64,000 nt of DNA. Origin: Mesobacillus boroniphilus (lineage in GTDB: Bacteria; Bacillota; Bacilli; Bacillales; Cytobacillaceae). Position 1 is the stretch's first letter. Every line of letters starts with the position of its first letter. Shown here piece by piece: positions 25,567 through 33,700 of this stretch. The stretch is taken from the NCBI RefSeq assembly GCF_018424685.1, contig NZ_QTKX01000001.1, forward strand, positions 1,798,001-1,862,000, written 5' to 3'. The notes under the pieces are model-generated. The model did not search any database. It was not told where the DNA came from and saw only the letters and a list, made by a program, of their open reading frames with translations. The translations under genes and the position numbers were made by a program.

Positions 25567-25696
25567 AGTAAATACATCAGGTATGAACAATTTGTGAACT
25601 GTCCGAAACCATATTTACGTTTCCAAATTGTTTTGTATTATGAGAATGTACTTATCATTTTTAAACGAACATTTTTTACGAAGGGAGTGGACCGGA

Positions 25697-25846
25697 ATGG
25701 CTCAGCCTGGAATTGGGAAGAAAACACAAACAAAAGTGGAAGACCAATCTTCCTTGAAAGGAACACTTGCATCCGTTTTCTTGTTAGGATTCTTTTTAAT
25801 CGTTACTTGGGTAAGCGTTTATTTCTTATTTGTAGATCGTTTCTAA
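25697..25846 (+). CDS. ba3-type cytochrome c oxidase subunit IIa
   Basis: A 49-residue one-helix subunit beginning MAQPGIGKKTQTKVEDQSSL, with the transmembrane segment ASVFLLGFFLIVTWVSVYFL and a short DRF tail. Small IIa subunits of this shape supply the missing first helix of subunit II in ba3 oxidases. GGGAG lies eight bases before the ATG at 25697; the longer ORF upstream is not coding. It is the first gene of a three-gene operon, with 27 bases to subunit II. Confidence 0.85.
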   Translation: MAQPGIGKKTQTKVEDQSSLKGTLASVFLLGFFLIVTWVSVYFLFVDRF

Positions 25847-25873
25847 GAGATACCAAAAGGGGAGAAAGAAGTT

Positions 25874-26350
25874 ATGCACATTCATAAATTTGAGAAAATC
25901 TGGCTGATATTCGGAATTACGACATTGATCGTATTCCTATCTGTAATTGGGGTTAGCGCCTTCTATTTAGGCAACCAGCCTCCAAGCTGCCTGGCAACAA
26001 TCAATCCTGAAAAGGTAGATACTACAGCACCTTTCGATGAGCCAGGATTGAAGAAGGTTGAAGGAAAAGAATGGGATTACGAGCTTGTTTTCGTAGCCTC
26101 CGCTTTTGCCTACAACCCTGGACAGGTAGAAGTTCCAAAAGGAGCTAAAGTGAAAGTAATCGCGACTACAAAGGATGTCATTCATGGCTTCCAGGTTGCG
26201 GGCACTAATATCAACATGATGCTTGAGCCTGGCTATATCAGTGAGTACGTCACAACGTTTGATAAAGCCGGCGATTATCTGATTGTTTGTAATGAATATT
26301 GTGGTGTCGGACACCACATGATGTCGTCTAAAATCAAGGTGGTGGAATAA
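25874..26350 (+). CDS. cbaB: ba3-type cytochrome c oxidase subunit II
   Basis: A 158-residue membrane-anchored protein with one N-terminal helix (IFGITTLIVFLSVIGVSAFY) and an external cupredoxin domain. The CuA ligands are visible: His in VIHGFQVAG near 117, then CNEYCGVGHHMM near 142-153 with two Cys, His and Met. The short length and single helix are typical of B-family (ba3) oxidases. It passes electrons from cytochrome c to subunit I. Its stop overlaps the start of subunit I in TAATG. Confidence 0.93.
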   Translation: MHIHKFEKIWLIFGITTLIVFLSVIGVSAFYLGNQPPSCLATINPEKVDTTAPFDEPGLKKVEGKEWDYELVFVASAFAYNPGQVEVPKGAKVKVIATTKDVIHGFQVAGTNINMMLEPGYISEYVTTFDKAGDYLIVCNEYCGVGHHMMSSKIKVVE

Positions 26351-28005
26351 TGAATACAACATCAATCAATCCAAAAGTTGACCGCCGCGACGGCAAACTA
26401 GCAATGGCCCACTTCTATGTCGCTTTCATCGCCCTTGCAATCGGCGGACTTGCAGGTTTGCTCCAGACACTTGTCCGATCAGGAAAATTCGAATTACCTT
26501 CATGGACTGGGTATTACCAGATCCTTACAATCCATGGTGTTGTACTTGGACTGGTTCTAACAACATTTTTCATTATGGGATTCCAGCTATCTCTTGTGAG
26601 TAAAACATCTGGAACATTAACTGATAAACAGCGAAAGACTGGCTGGATTGGTTTCTGGACGATGACAATCGGTACTGTTATGGCAGCTATCATGATCCTA
26701 ACAAACCAGGCTTCTGTCCTATATACTTTCTACGCACCATTACAAGCACACGCACTCTTTTACTTAGGACTTACACTTGTAATCGTCGGAAGCTGGATTG
26801 ACGGAGCCGCATTGATTATGGCTTATACTTCATGGAGAAAAGCTAATCCTGGAAAGCCTAGCCCATTGCTGACTTTCATGGCACTTGTTAACACGCTTAT
26901 GTGGATTGTAGCGACGATTGGTGTCGCGGCAACTGTATTATTCCAACTGCTTCCTTGGTCACTAGGCCTTGTAGAGCGTGTAGATGTACTGGTTAGCCGT
27001 ACATTGTTCTGGTATTTCGGCCACCCTCTTGTGTATTTCTGGCTATTGCCTGCATATATGGCTTGGTACGCAATCGTGCCAAAAATCATTGGTGGAAAGA
27101 TTTTCTCTGATTCATTAGCAAGGATGTCGTTCATCCTGTTCCTGTTGTTCTCGATTCCAGTAGGTTTCCACCACCAGTTGATGGAACCGGGTATTGACCC
27201 TGCATGGAAATTCCTGCAAGTAATACTGACATTCCTTGTTGTTATCCCGTCATTGATGACCGCATTTTCATTGTTTGCGACATTTGAAATGTTTGGACGT
27301 TCAAAAGGATCTACTGGTCTATTTGGATGGGTGAAAAAGCTTCCTTGGGGAGATGCCCGATTCGCAGTGCCTTTCATCGGAATGCTTGCATTTATACCAG
27401 CAGGAGCTGGCGGACTTGTCAATGCATCCCACCAGTTGAACCAAGTAGTACACAATACAATCTGGGTTACAGGACACTTCCATTTGACCCTTGCAACTTC
27501 CGTCGTCCTGACTTTCTTCGGGATTTCTTATTGGCTGGTCCCTCACCTTACTGGAAGGGTACTAACAAAAGCTATGAATAAACTTGCCATTATCCAGGGG
27601 ATTGTTTGGGCAATCGGAATGACATTCATGTCTGGGGCAATGCACGCAGCCGGCCTGCTTGGAGCCCCACGCCGTTCATCATTCTCAACCTACGGCGGTT
27701 CAGAGCAAGCTGCTGAATGGATTCCTTACCAGGTTGCACAGGCAGTTGGCGGATCCATCCTGTTCCTTGGAATCATTCTTATGCTTTACATTTTTATTAA
27801 CCTTGCTTTCTTCGCACCTAAAGGTGAAGAAGAATTCCCTGTAGGAGAAGTTGCAGATGAAGCAGAAAAAACTCCGATGGTTTTTGAAAACTGGAAGCTA
27901 TGGCTCGGTATCACAGTTCTTTTGATCCTGTTCGCTTACACTATACCGTTTATCGATATGATTGAGAATGCACCGATTGGATCGAAGGGATATAAGTTCT
28001 TTTAG
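26350..28005 (+). CDS. cbaA: ba3-type cytochrome c oxidase subunit I
   Basis: A 551-residue haem-copper oxidase core with about 13 helices. The low-spin haem ligand is H62 (IHGVVLGL). The CuB site has H225 with the cross-linked tyrosine Y229 in GHPLVYFW and the HH pair at 274-275; a late VTGHFHL supplies haem ligands. The lack of the Glu-containing D-channel motif and the overall length place it in the B family, as in Thermus and Geobacillus ba3/bo3 enzymes. These have high oxygen affinity and can have NO reductase side activity. It shares a predicted Crp/Fnr-controlled promoter with the IIa and II genes. Confidence 0.95.
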   Translation: MNTTSINPKVDRRDGKLAMAHFYVAFIALAIGGLAGLLQTLVRSGKFELPSWTGYYQILTIHGVVLGLVLTTFFIMGFQLSLVSKTSGTLTDKQRKTGWIGFWTMTIGTVMAAIMILTNQASVLYTFYAPLQAHALFYLGLTLVIVGSWIDGAALIMAYTSWRKANPGKPSPLLTFMALVNTLMWIVATIGVAATVLFQLLPWSLGLVERVDVLVSRTLFWYFGHPLVYFWLLPAYMAWYAIVPKIIGGKIFSDSLARMSFILFLLFSIPVGFHHQLMEPGIDPAWKFLQVILTFLVVIPSLMTAFSLFATFEMFGRSKGSTGLFGWVKKLPWGDARFAVPFIGMLAFIPAGAGGLVNASHQLNQVVHNTIWVTGHFHLTLATSVVLTFFGISYWLVPHLTGRVLTKAMNKLAIIQGIVWAIGMTFMSGAMHAAGLLGAPRRSSFSTYGGSEQAAEWIPYQVAQAVGGSILFLGIILMLYIFINLAFFAPKGEEEFPVGEVADEAEKTPMVFENWKLWLGITVLLILFAYTIPFIDMIENAPIGSKGYKFF

Positions 28006-28071
28006 AAAATCAATTTACCTGTATCATAATAATGGGTTCTCTTTTAGAGTATAAAAAGCAAAAAATTAACC

Positions 28072-28117
28072 AAAAGAGGGTATGAAATCACAAAAGATTT
28101 CACACCCTCTTTTTTAT
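28072..28117 (+). terminator. ba3 operon terminator
   Basis: AAAAGAGGGTATGAAATC and GATTTCACACCCTCTTTT form an 18-bp stem with one mismatch, followed by a T-run. Confidence 0.93.
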
Positions 28118-28131
28118 TGTTATAAAAGCAT

Positions 28132-28197
28132 TTATACGATTAAACAATATAAGCTAAAGCTAAATAACACAATAATTAGCATGCTGATCTTGTTCAT
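28132..28197 (-). CDS. possible 21-residue membrane peptide
   Basis: MNKISMLIIVLFSFSLYCLI plus a final valine is one predicted transmembrane helix. GGGTGAGA lies directly before the ATG at a normal spacing. It is antisense to nothing and lies in the otherwise gene-free 380-bp gap between the ba3 operon and asnS. Its size makes chance occurrence likely. Confidence 0.3.
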   Translation of the reverse strand: MNKISMLIIVLFSFSLYCLIV

Positions 28198-28356
28198 TCT
28201 CACCCTGTTTTTTTACACACGAAATACCTGGGATTAAATCGATCATAACCTGATGTCTTTCAATATAAGGGTTTGCCAAATAATATAATGTTTTAAATAT
28301 AGTGTGGAACTTTATGGTAAAATCATAGAATAGCTTATTCGACTTCCTTGAAAAAA

Positions 28357-28380
28357 AATAGGATGCCGAAGCATCCTATT
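28357..28380 (-). terminator. asnS terminator
   Basis: AATAGGATGC and GCATCCTATT form a 10-bp stem with a 4-bp loop, flanked by an A-run and a T-run. Confidence 0.92.
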
Positions 28381-28387
28381 TTTTAAA

Positions 28388-29779
28388 TTAAAATTCCGCA
28401 TTTCCTGGTGTACGAGGGAATGGTATGACATCGCGGATGTTCTTCATCCCAGTTAGATACATAACAAGTCGTTCGAACCCAATACCATACCCAGAATGCT
28501 TTGTGCTACCGTATTTTCTAAGCTCTAGATACCACCAGTAATCTTCTTCCGACATACCAAGTTCCTTAATTCGATTTGCAAGGACTTCTTCTCTTTCCTC
28601 ACGCTGGCTTCCCCCGATTAACTCGCCAATACCGGGAACCAAAAGGTCAGTCGCAGCAACTGTCTTGCCATCCTCATTCGCTCTCATATAAAATGCCTTA
28701 ATTTCTTTCGGATAGTCGGTTACGAAGACAGGACGCTTGTAAATTTCCTCGCTTAGGTAACGTTCATGTTCGGTTTGCAAATCCGTACCCCATTCAACAG
28801 GGTATTCAAATTCCTTACCTGAGTTCTTTAATAATTCTACAGCTTCGCTATAAGTAACCCTTCCGAAATCTGATTCCAATGCATTCTGCAATCTTTCAAT
28901 AAGCGTTTTATCAATAAAGCTGTTAAAGAAGGCCATTTCTTCTGGTGCATGCTCAAAAACGTAATCAATGACATACTTGACCATTTCTTCTCCTAGGTCC
29001 ATGATATCCGGTAATTCTGCAAAGGCAACTTCCGGCTCGATCATCCAGAATTCGGAGGCATGTCGTGCCGTATTGGAATTTTCTGCTCTGAATGTCGGAC
29101 CAAAGGTATACACATTACGGAAAGCAAGAGCAAAGCTCTCGACATTTAATTGACCGCTAACGGTTAAGTTGGTTTCTTTGCCGAAGAAATCTGCACTGTC
29201 ATCCACTTTTCCGTCTTCGGTTTTTGGAAGCTTGTTCAAGTCCATTGATGTCACACGGAACATTTCCCCTGCTCCTTCAGTATCGCTTCCGGTAATAATC
29301 GGTGTATGTACATATACAAACCCTTTGTCTTGAAAGAATTTGTGAAGGGCATAGGATGCAAGAGATCTTACTCTGAAAACAGCTGAGAAGGCGTTGGCTC
29401 TCGGACGTAAATGAGCAATTGTTCTCAAGTATTCAAGGGTATGTCTCTTTTTTTGTATAGGATAATCTGTATCCGATAATCCTTCGACTACAATTTTTGT
29501 CGCTTTAATTTCAAAAGGCTGCTTCATTTCAGGAGTTGGAACAAATTCACCTTCTACTAATACAGAAGAGCTGATAGGCAACTTCGTAATTTCTTTGAAG
29601 TTATCAAGGGTATCCTCAAAAACAACTTGTACACTCTTAAAGAATGTTCCATCGTTCAACTCCATAAAGCCAATGGTTTTAGAATCACGAAGAGTACGGA
29701 TCCATCCTGTAATTTGAATAGTTTGGTCTTTAAAATTTTCTTGATTTCTGTATAAATCTTTTACTACGGTCTTAATCAT
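28388..29779 (-). CDS. asnS: asparaginyl-tRNA synthetase
   Basis: Class IIb aminoacyl-tRNA synthetase that charges tRNA-Asn. The start was set to the ATG at 29779 (463 residues), which has AAGGAGG six to seven bases upstream. An N-terminal OB-fold anticodon domain ([19 protein letters not shown] near 22-40) precedes the catalytic domain with motif 2 ([21 protein letters not shown]) and motif 3 ([13 protein letters not shown]). A T-box leader lies upstream. In B. subtilis asnS sits between aspB and dnaD; here those two genes are adjacent at 57.6-59.8 kb and asnS is 28 kb away, so it has been relocated or replaced. Confidence 0.95.
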   Translation of the reverse strand: MIKTVVKDLYRNQENFKDQTIQITGWIRTLRDSKTIGFMELNDGTFFKSVQVVFEDTLDNFKEITKLPISSSVLVEGEFVPTPEMKQPFEIKATKIVVEGLSDTDYPIQKKRHTLEYLRTIAHLRPRANAFSAVFRVRSLASYALHKFFQDKGFVYVHTPIITGSDTEGAGEMFRVTSMDLNKLPKTEDGKVDDSADFFGKETNLTVSGQLNVESFALAFRNVYTFGPTFRAENSNTARHASEFWMIEPEVAFAELPDIMDLGEEMVKYVIDYVFEHAPEEMAFFNSFIDKTLIERLQNALESDFGRVTYSEAVELLKNSGKEFEYPVEWGTDLQTEHERYLSEEIYKRPVFVTDYPKEIKAFYMRANEDGKTVAATDLLVPGIGELIGGSQREEREEVLANRIKELGMSEEDYWWYLELRKYGSTKHSGYGIGFERLVMYLTGMKNIRDVIPFPRTPGNAEF

Positions 29780-29810
29780 AATGAGCCTCCTTATGGTAAT
29801 TTTTCGCAAT

Positions 29811-30065
29811 AAAAAAAGCCTTCTATCCCCAAAAAAGGGACGAAAGGCTGAACTTCCGCGGTACCACCCAAATTGTCATAAAATGACCAACTTTACTAAT
29901 GCATATCCCAGTCTATAACGTGCTGGAAACGTCTAAGCCTACTCACGATATCCCTTTCGGTTAGAACTCAAAGGTGTTCTTCATTTATGCATCATCACCA
30001 GGCTTCCACCGTCCCCGGCTCGCTATCGAATATAGCAAAAACTACTTTCCTTTTCATCGATTTAA
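29811..30065 (-). promoter_or_regulatory. T-box riboswitch leader of asnS
   Basis: On the minus strand the conserved T-box TGGTACCGCGG lies at 29866-29856, followed by a GC-rich terminator arm ending in TTTTTTT near 29811. The upstream stem I region contains GAAGAACACC; the AAC at 29978-29976 fits an asparagine specifier codon directly before ACC. Uncharged tRNA-Asn would bind here and stabilise the antiterminator. The remaining sequence up to about 30230 is AT-rich and should contain the promoter. Confidence 0.9.
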
Positions 30066-30232
30066 TAATATGTAGTTTTCAAAAGGATTTTTACTGTAAT
30101 AATTTATCACAAAACATAATCTTTTGTCTAGTTGCCCCCTAATTTATATACATTTTCCCCTAAAAATCATTGTTGAACAAGGTATACAATCTAAAGTGAA
30201 ACAATATATTTAAACTTTAGTTTTAACAATAA

Positions 30233-30262
30233 AAAGGACCTTGGTTTGAACCAAGCTCCTTT
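30233..30262 (-). terminator. terminator downstream of the EamA gene
   Basis: AAAGGACCTTGG and CCAAGCTCCTTT pair with one mismatch, followed on the minus strand by TTTATTG. It lies about 100 bp past the EamA stop and isolates the asnS T-box. Confidence 0.8.
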
Positions 30263-30359
30263 CTCTGTTAATTGGTACGTTTATTATTTGCTATTCACAT
30301 AAGAATTGCTGTGCTAGTTGCTATGTTTTATCATGTTTTGCACTTCAAAAGAGATTGAA

Positions 30360-31265
30360 TCACACAGTGAGGTGCTTTTTTTGCTTCCTGATCGGAATTG
30401 AGATATTGATAGATATTACAGATAAGATAATCAAGGCTGATCCGAGCACCTGAAGACCGCCCAGCCTGTCACCATACACCAGTATTCCCAGCATGGTGGC
30501 AATGACGGGTTCCAGTGTAGCAACTACTGCAGCAGTACTGCTTTCTGTCCTTTCAAGGCCCCAGGAGTATGCAAAATATGCAACCACAGTCGGGAAAACC
30601 CCTAACCCTATCGCATAAAGCCACGCATCCCCAGTGAAAAAGACAGCTGCCTTACTGACTATACCAGTTGTCGGAACCAGGGCAGCCGAGGCCACAAGGA
30701 ATGTATACAAAGTGACCGTAAAAGGATGGTACCGTCTTAATGCAATCTTGCCAAAAATACTGTAAAGAGCGTAGCCGAATCCTGCCCCTAGGCCAATAAG
30801 GATACTGGAGACAGAAAAAGACGTTCCCCCCTGCCCTGTAATACCTGCGGCAAGCGTACAGCCGATGACTGTCATGACAATCGCAAACAGTTTCTTCCTG
30901 TTAATGCTTTCTTTCAGGAAAAGAAATGATAATACCGCAACAAAAGCAGGAGAAGTATACAGTAAAGCCACAGCAATCGGAATGTTCATCAGGTTGATTG
31001 CCGTAAAATAAGACCAATTAAAAAACACAATGCTTAAAATCCCTGTACCCACAAAAAGATACAAGTCTTTCACCCTGATTTTTAAATGACTTCGATAAAA
31101 AACAATTCCCACCAATATCAAAATAATGGCTGCAGTCAACACACGGATGGCCACAATCTCCATGGCACTGAATCCGGCATTATTCAGGCCTTTTACAAAA
31201 AAACCAATCAGGCCCCACATAGCCGCAGCAAATGCGATCATAAAATAAGGCAATTTCCCGTACAT
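30360..31265 (-). CDS. DMT superfamily (EamA/RhaT-like) transporter
   Basis: A 301-residue membrane protein with ten predicted helices in two EamA repeats: FAAAMWGLIGFFVKGL at the start, and GAGFGYALYSIFGKIALRRY opening the second repeat near residue 155. The conserved late motif is ATLEPVIATMLGILVYGD. The likely role is efflux of a small metabolite. The ATG at 31265 was chosen because the longer reading frame would run through a terminator hairpin at 31283-31307; the ribosome site (GGTGA) is modest. Confidence 0.85.
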   Translation of the reverse strand: MYGKLPYFMIAFAAAMWGLIGFFVKGLNNAGFSAMEIVAIRVLTAAIILILVGIVFYRSHLKIRVKDLYLFVGTGILSIVFFNWSYFTAINLMNIPIAVALLYTSPAFVAVLSFLFLKESINRKKLFAIVMTVIGCTLAAGITGQGGTSFSVSSILIGLGAGFGYALYSIFGKIALRRYHPFTVTLYTFLVASAALVPTTGIVSKAAVFFTGDAWLYAIGLGVFPTVVAYFAYSWGLERTESSTAAVVATLEPVIATMLGILVYGDRLGGLQVLGSALIILSVISINISIPIRKQKKHLTV

Positions 31266-31282
31266 ACATTCACCACACAGAA

Positions 31283-31307
31283 AAGATGGCAGGAAGACTG
31301 CCATCTT
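31283..31307 (-). terminator. terminator between the M32 peptidase and EamA genes
   Basis: AAGATGGCAG and CTGCCATCTT form a 10-bp stem with a 5-bp loop, with TTTTCT following on the minus strand. Confidence 0.85.
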
Positions 31308-31460
31308 ATTTTCTAAATGCTGTCCAAACACAAATTATTACTATACTAAAATTTAGGCTCCGTCCCCTGCGAGATTTCACACTCTTTTCAAAGGGTCATA
31401 GAAAACCAAAAGATCGAGGTACGGACTTTTAATGAAACGAGACTTTGATAAAGGGTCTTA

Positions 31461-32969
31461 CTAGATCAGCTGATAAACTTTATTGTATTTTTCGTATAAA
31501 TAATCAACTAAGTACTGAGCATTGAGCCCCTCTCCAGTTACATCAGTCATTATTTCAAGTGGTTTTTTCATTTTTCCATGTTTGTGGACGTTTTCTGTCA
31601 TCCATTCTTTTATCGGCTGAAGGTTTCCTTGTTCAAGCAATTCCTCATAGTTCGGCAAATCTTTTAGCATGGCATTCTTGAACTGAGCGGCATACATGTA
31701 GCCTAAAGCATATGATGGGAAGTAGCCAAAGCTGCCCCCAGCCCAATGAACATCCTGAAGCACACCCTTTGCATCATTTTCTGGCCTTATGCCGAGATAC
31801 TGCTCATATTTGTCATTCCAGATCCTTGGTAGATCCTTAACTTCTATTTCATCATTGAACAAGCCTTTTTCGATTTCATACCGCACCATCACATGCAGTG
31901 GATATGTCAGCTCATCTGCCTCAATCCTGATCAAGCTTGGCTTGGATTCATTGACTGCACGGTAGAAATCTTCTACCTTTACACCGGAAAACTGACCTGC
32001 TGAGAACTCCTGCAGCAAACTGTAGTTGTGCTTCCAGAAAGAGTAATCGCGTCCAACAAAATTCTCATAGAAAAGCGACTGTGATTCATGTATTCCCATT
32101 GAAGTACCTGAACTTAAAGGAGTTCCTACTAGCTCATCAGAAATGTTTTGTTCATAAAGAGCGTGGCCGCCTTCATGGATTGTACCGAAAACCGCTGTCC
32201 TGAAATCTGCTTCATCATATTTCGTCGTAACCCTTACATCTCCTGGGTTAAGCCCCATCGCGAATGGGTGGACGGTTTCATCAAGTCGACCTGCATCAAA
32301 ATCATAGCCCATTTGTTTCAGGATCTCGAGGCTGAAAGCACGTTGCTTTTCTTTAGGAAAATGTTTGAACAAGAACTCTGTTTCAGGTTTATCTGTTGAA
32401 CTAGAAATCTCCTGTACAAGCGGAACAATTTTTTCACGAAGGTCTCCAAATACCTGGTCCAAAACCTCGACCGTGACCCCTGGTTCATACATATCAAGCA
32501 GCGTATTGTATTTATTCCCTTCATATCCCCAGTAACCAACGAATCTCTTTGTGGTATCCACTAGTTTTTCAAGATAAGGTCTGAACATTTCAAAATTGGA
32601 CTCAGCCTTCGCTTCCTCCCAAACGCTTTCAGCTTTTGATTGAAGTATCACATATTCACGATATTCCTCTGCAGGTATTTTCTTATTACGATCATAATCC
32701 TTCCTGCACTCATCCAGCGTTTTACGCGTAATCTCAGATAAACTTGGTTCATTCGAAAGCCTTGCTATGTAAGAAGCCATTTCTTCAGAAGTTGACATGT
32801 TAAACAGCTCGGATGAAAGCACTCCGATCACTTCAGAACGCTGGCCTGCTCCTTTTTTCGGAGCACCAGTCCTTAAATCCCAGTAAATCAAGGAAAGCGC
32901 CTCTCCATAGGCAGTCATTTTTTTGACATAATCCAAAAATTTCTTTTCTGTCTGCTTTACTTCACTCAT
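31461..32969 (-). CDS. carboxypeptidase M32 (YpwA-like)
   Basis: A 502-residue cytosolic zinc metallocarboxypeptidase. The HExxH motif reads TIHEGGHALYEQ near residue 265, and the third ligand is the Glu in GIHESQSLFYENFVGR about 30 residues later, together the M32 signature. It removes C-terminal residues from peptides. The ATG at 32969 lies eight bases after GGGG; the GTG at 32978 overlaps that site. It is monocistronic. Position near the bps genes matches B. subtilis ypwA. Confidence 0.93.
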   Translation of the reverse strand: MSEVKQTEKKFLDYVKKMTAYGEALSLIYWDLRTGAPKKGAGQRSEVIGVLSSELFNMSTSEEMASYIARLSNEPSLSEITRKTLDECRKDYDRNKKIPAEEYREYVILQSKAESVWEEAKAESNFEMFRPYLEKLVDTTKRFVGYWGYEGNKYNTLLDMYEPGVTVEVLDQVFGDLREKIVPLVQEISSSTDKPETEFLFKHFPKEKQRAFSLEILKQMGYDFDAGRLDETVHPFAMGLNPGDVRVTTKYDEADFRTAVFGTIHEGGHALYEQNISDELVGTPLSSGTSMGIHESQSLFYENFVGRDYSFWKHNYSLLQEFSAGQFSGVKVEDFYRAVNESKPSLIRIEADELTYPLHVMVRYEIEKGLFNDEIEVKDLPRIWNDKYEQYLGIRPENDAKGVLQDVHWAGGSFGYFPSYALGYMYAAQFKNAMLKDLPNYEELLEQGNLQPIKEWMTENVHKHGKMKKPLEIMTDVTGEGLNAQYLVDYLYEKYNKVYQLI

Positions 32970-33044
32970 CCATTTCACCCCATTTTTCTATTTCCTGTTT
33001 ATCTTATCATACTTTTCTGAATCTTAGTTTTATGAAAAAATAAA

Positions 33045-33066
33045 AACAACAGGCGAACCTGTTGTT
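33045..33066 (-). terminator. terminator after the lone DUF2249 gene
   Basis: AACAACAGG and CCTGTTGTT form a 9-bp stem with loop CGAA, followed on the minus strand by TTTTATTTTT. Confidence 0.9.
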
Positions 33067-33098
33067 AAATAGAATCAGAGGATGTTTTTTTCTAACTG

Positions 33099-33332
33099 TT
33101 ACTTCGTTTTTCCGATTGCCACACGCCATGTTTCTGGGCCTTCTTCAAGATACTCCCAAGAAAATGTCTCCGGACGCTCCATCATGAATTGGTATTGCAG
33201 CGGTCTAGGGTCATGATCATTGACTATTTGCATGAATTCTCCCTTTTTCAGAGAATCAAAGTTCTGGAATATCGTAGGGTGTTTTTCCCGTGGTGCATAA
33301 TCAGGTACATTGATAATAACGTTGAAAGTCAT
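33099..33332 (-). CDS. DUF2249 domain protein
   Basis: A 77-residue single-domain protein. The family pattern is clear: FDSLKKGEFMQIVNDHDPRP near residues 25-44, then a YQF..ERP..FSWEYLEEGPETWRVAI tail. DUF2249 proteins are small TusA-like folds found beside denitrification and haemerythrin genes; the biochemical role is unknown. A Crp/Fnr box at -41.5 with a perfect TATAAT drives it, and it lies 370 bp from the NO reductase gene, so a role in nitric oxide or nitrite metabolism is inferred. It is monocistronic. Confidence 0.88.
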   Translation of the reverse strand: MTFNVIINVPDYAPREKHPTIFQNFDSLKKGEFMQIVNDHDPRPLQYQFMMERPETFSWEYLEEGPETWRVAIGKTK

Positions 33333-33371
33333 ATCCCTCTCTCCTTTAAGTTCTAATTTCTTTACATCTTC

Positions 33372-33414
33372 ATTATAAATTCACTAAAACCCTTTTGTAG
33401 TGAGCGCGGTCACA
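33372..33414 (-). promoter_or_regulatory. Crp/Fnr-type box and -10 of the lone DUF2249 gene
   Basis: Read on the minus strand, TGTGA-CCGCGC-TCACT (33414-33399) lies 21 bp before a perfect TATAAT (33377-33372), giving a box centre of -41.5 from a start near 33365. Confidence 0.8.
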
Positions 33415-33527
33415 GTTTGACTATGACTTCTTTCATTCAACAGGATTAGTTACATCAAGATTCATCTGTTAAAAAAAAGAAGATCTTCTTCTATTAGAGA
33501 GAACTTCAAAATCGGGAGGTGTTTTTT

Positions 33528-33665
33528 GTGAAAGAGTTAGTGGGCAGCTGCAATCGTTGTGGAATAGAAATATTTTGCATGGATGGTTTTTTGGAAGGTG
33601 TACATAAAGATGGAATAGTGCTTTGTTTTGAATGTGAAAAAGAAGAAGAACAAAAAACATCATAA
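33528..33665 (+). CDS. 45-residue cysteine-rich (zinc-ribbon-like) protein
   Basis: A GTG start with GGGAGGTG eight bases upstream opens MKELVGSCNRCGIEIFCMDG, and the second half carries VLCFECEKEEEQ. The CxxC knuckles at C8/C11 and C33/C36, with an extra C17, suggest zinc or iron binding. It is followed by a strong terminator shared with the NO reductase gene. It lies between the DUF2249 and nor genes and reads away from the former. Function unknown; the neighbours hint at redox or NO metabolism. Confidence 0.75.
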   Translation: MKELVGSCNRCGIEIFCMDGFLEGVHKDGIVLCFECEKEEEQKTS

Positions 33666-33696
33666 AAACCGCAAAGCTATGGAGCTTTGCGGTTTT
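33666..33696. terminator. bidirectional terminator between the zinc-ribbon gene and nor
   Basis: AAACCGCAAAGCT and AGCTTTGCGGTTT form a perfect 13-bp stem with loop ATGG, serving genes that converge on it from both strands. Confidence 0.95.
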
Positions 33697-33700
33697 CCTA

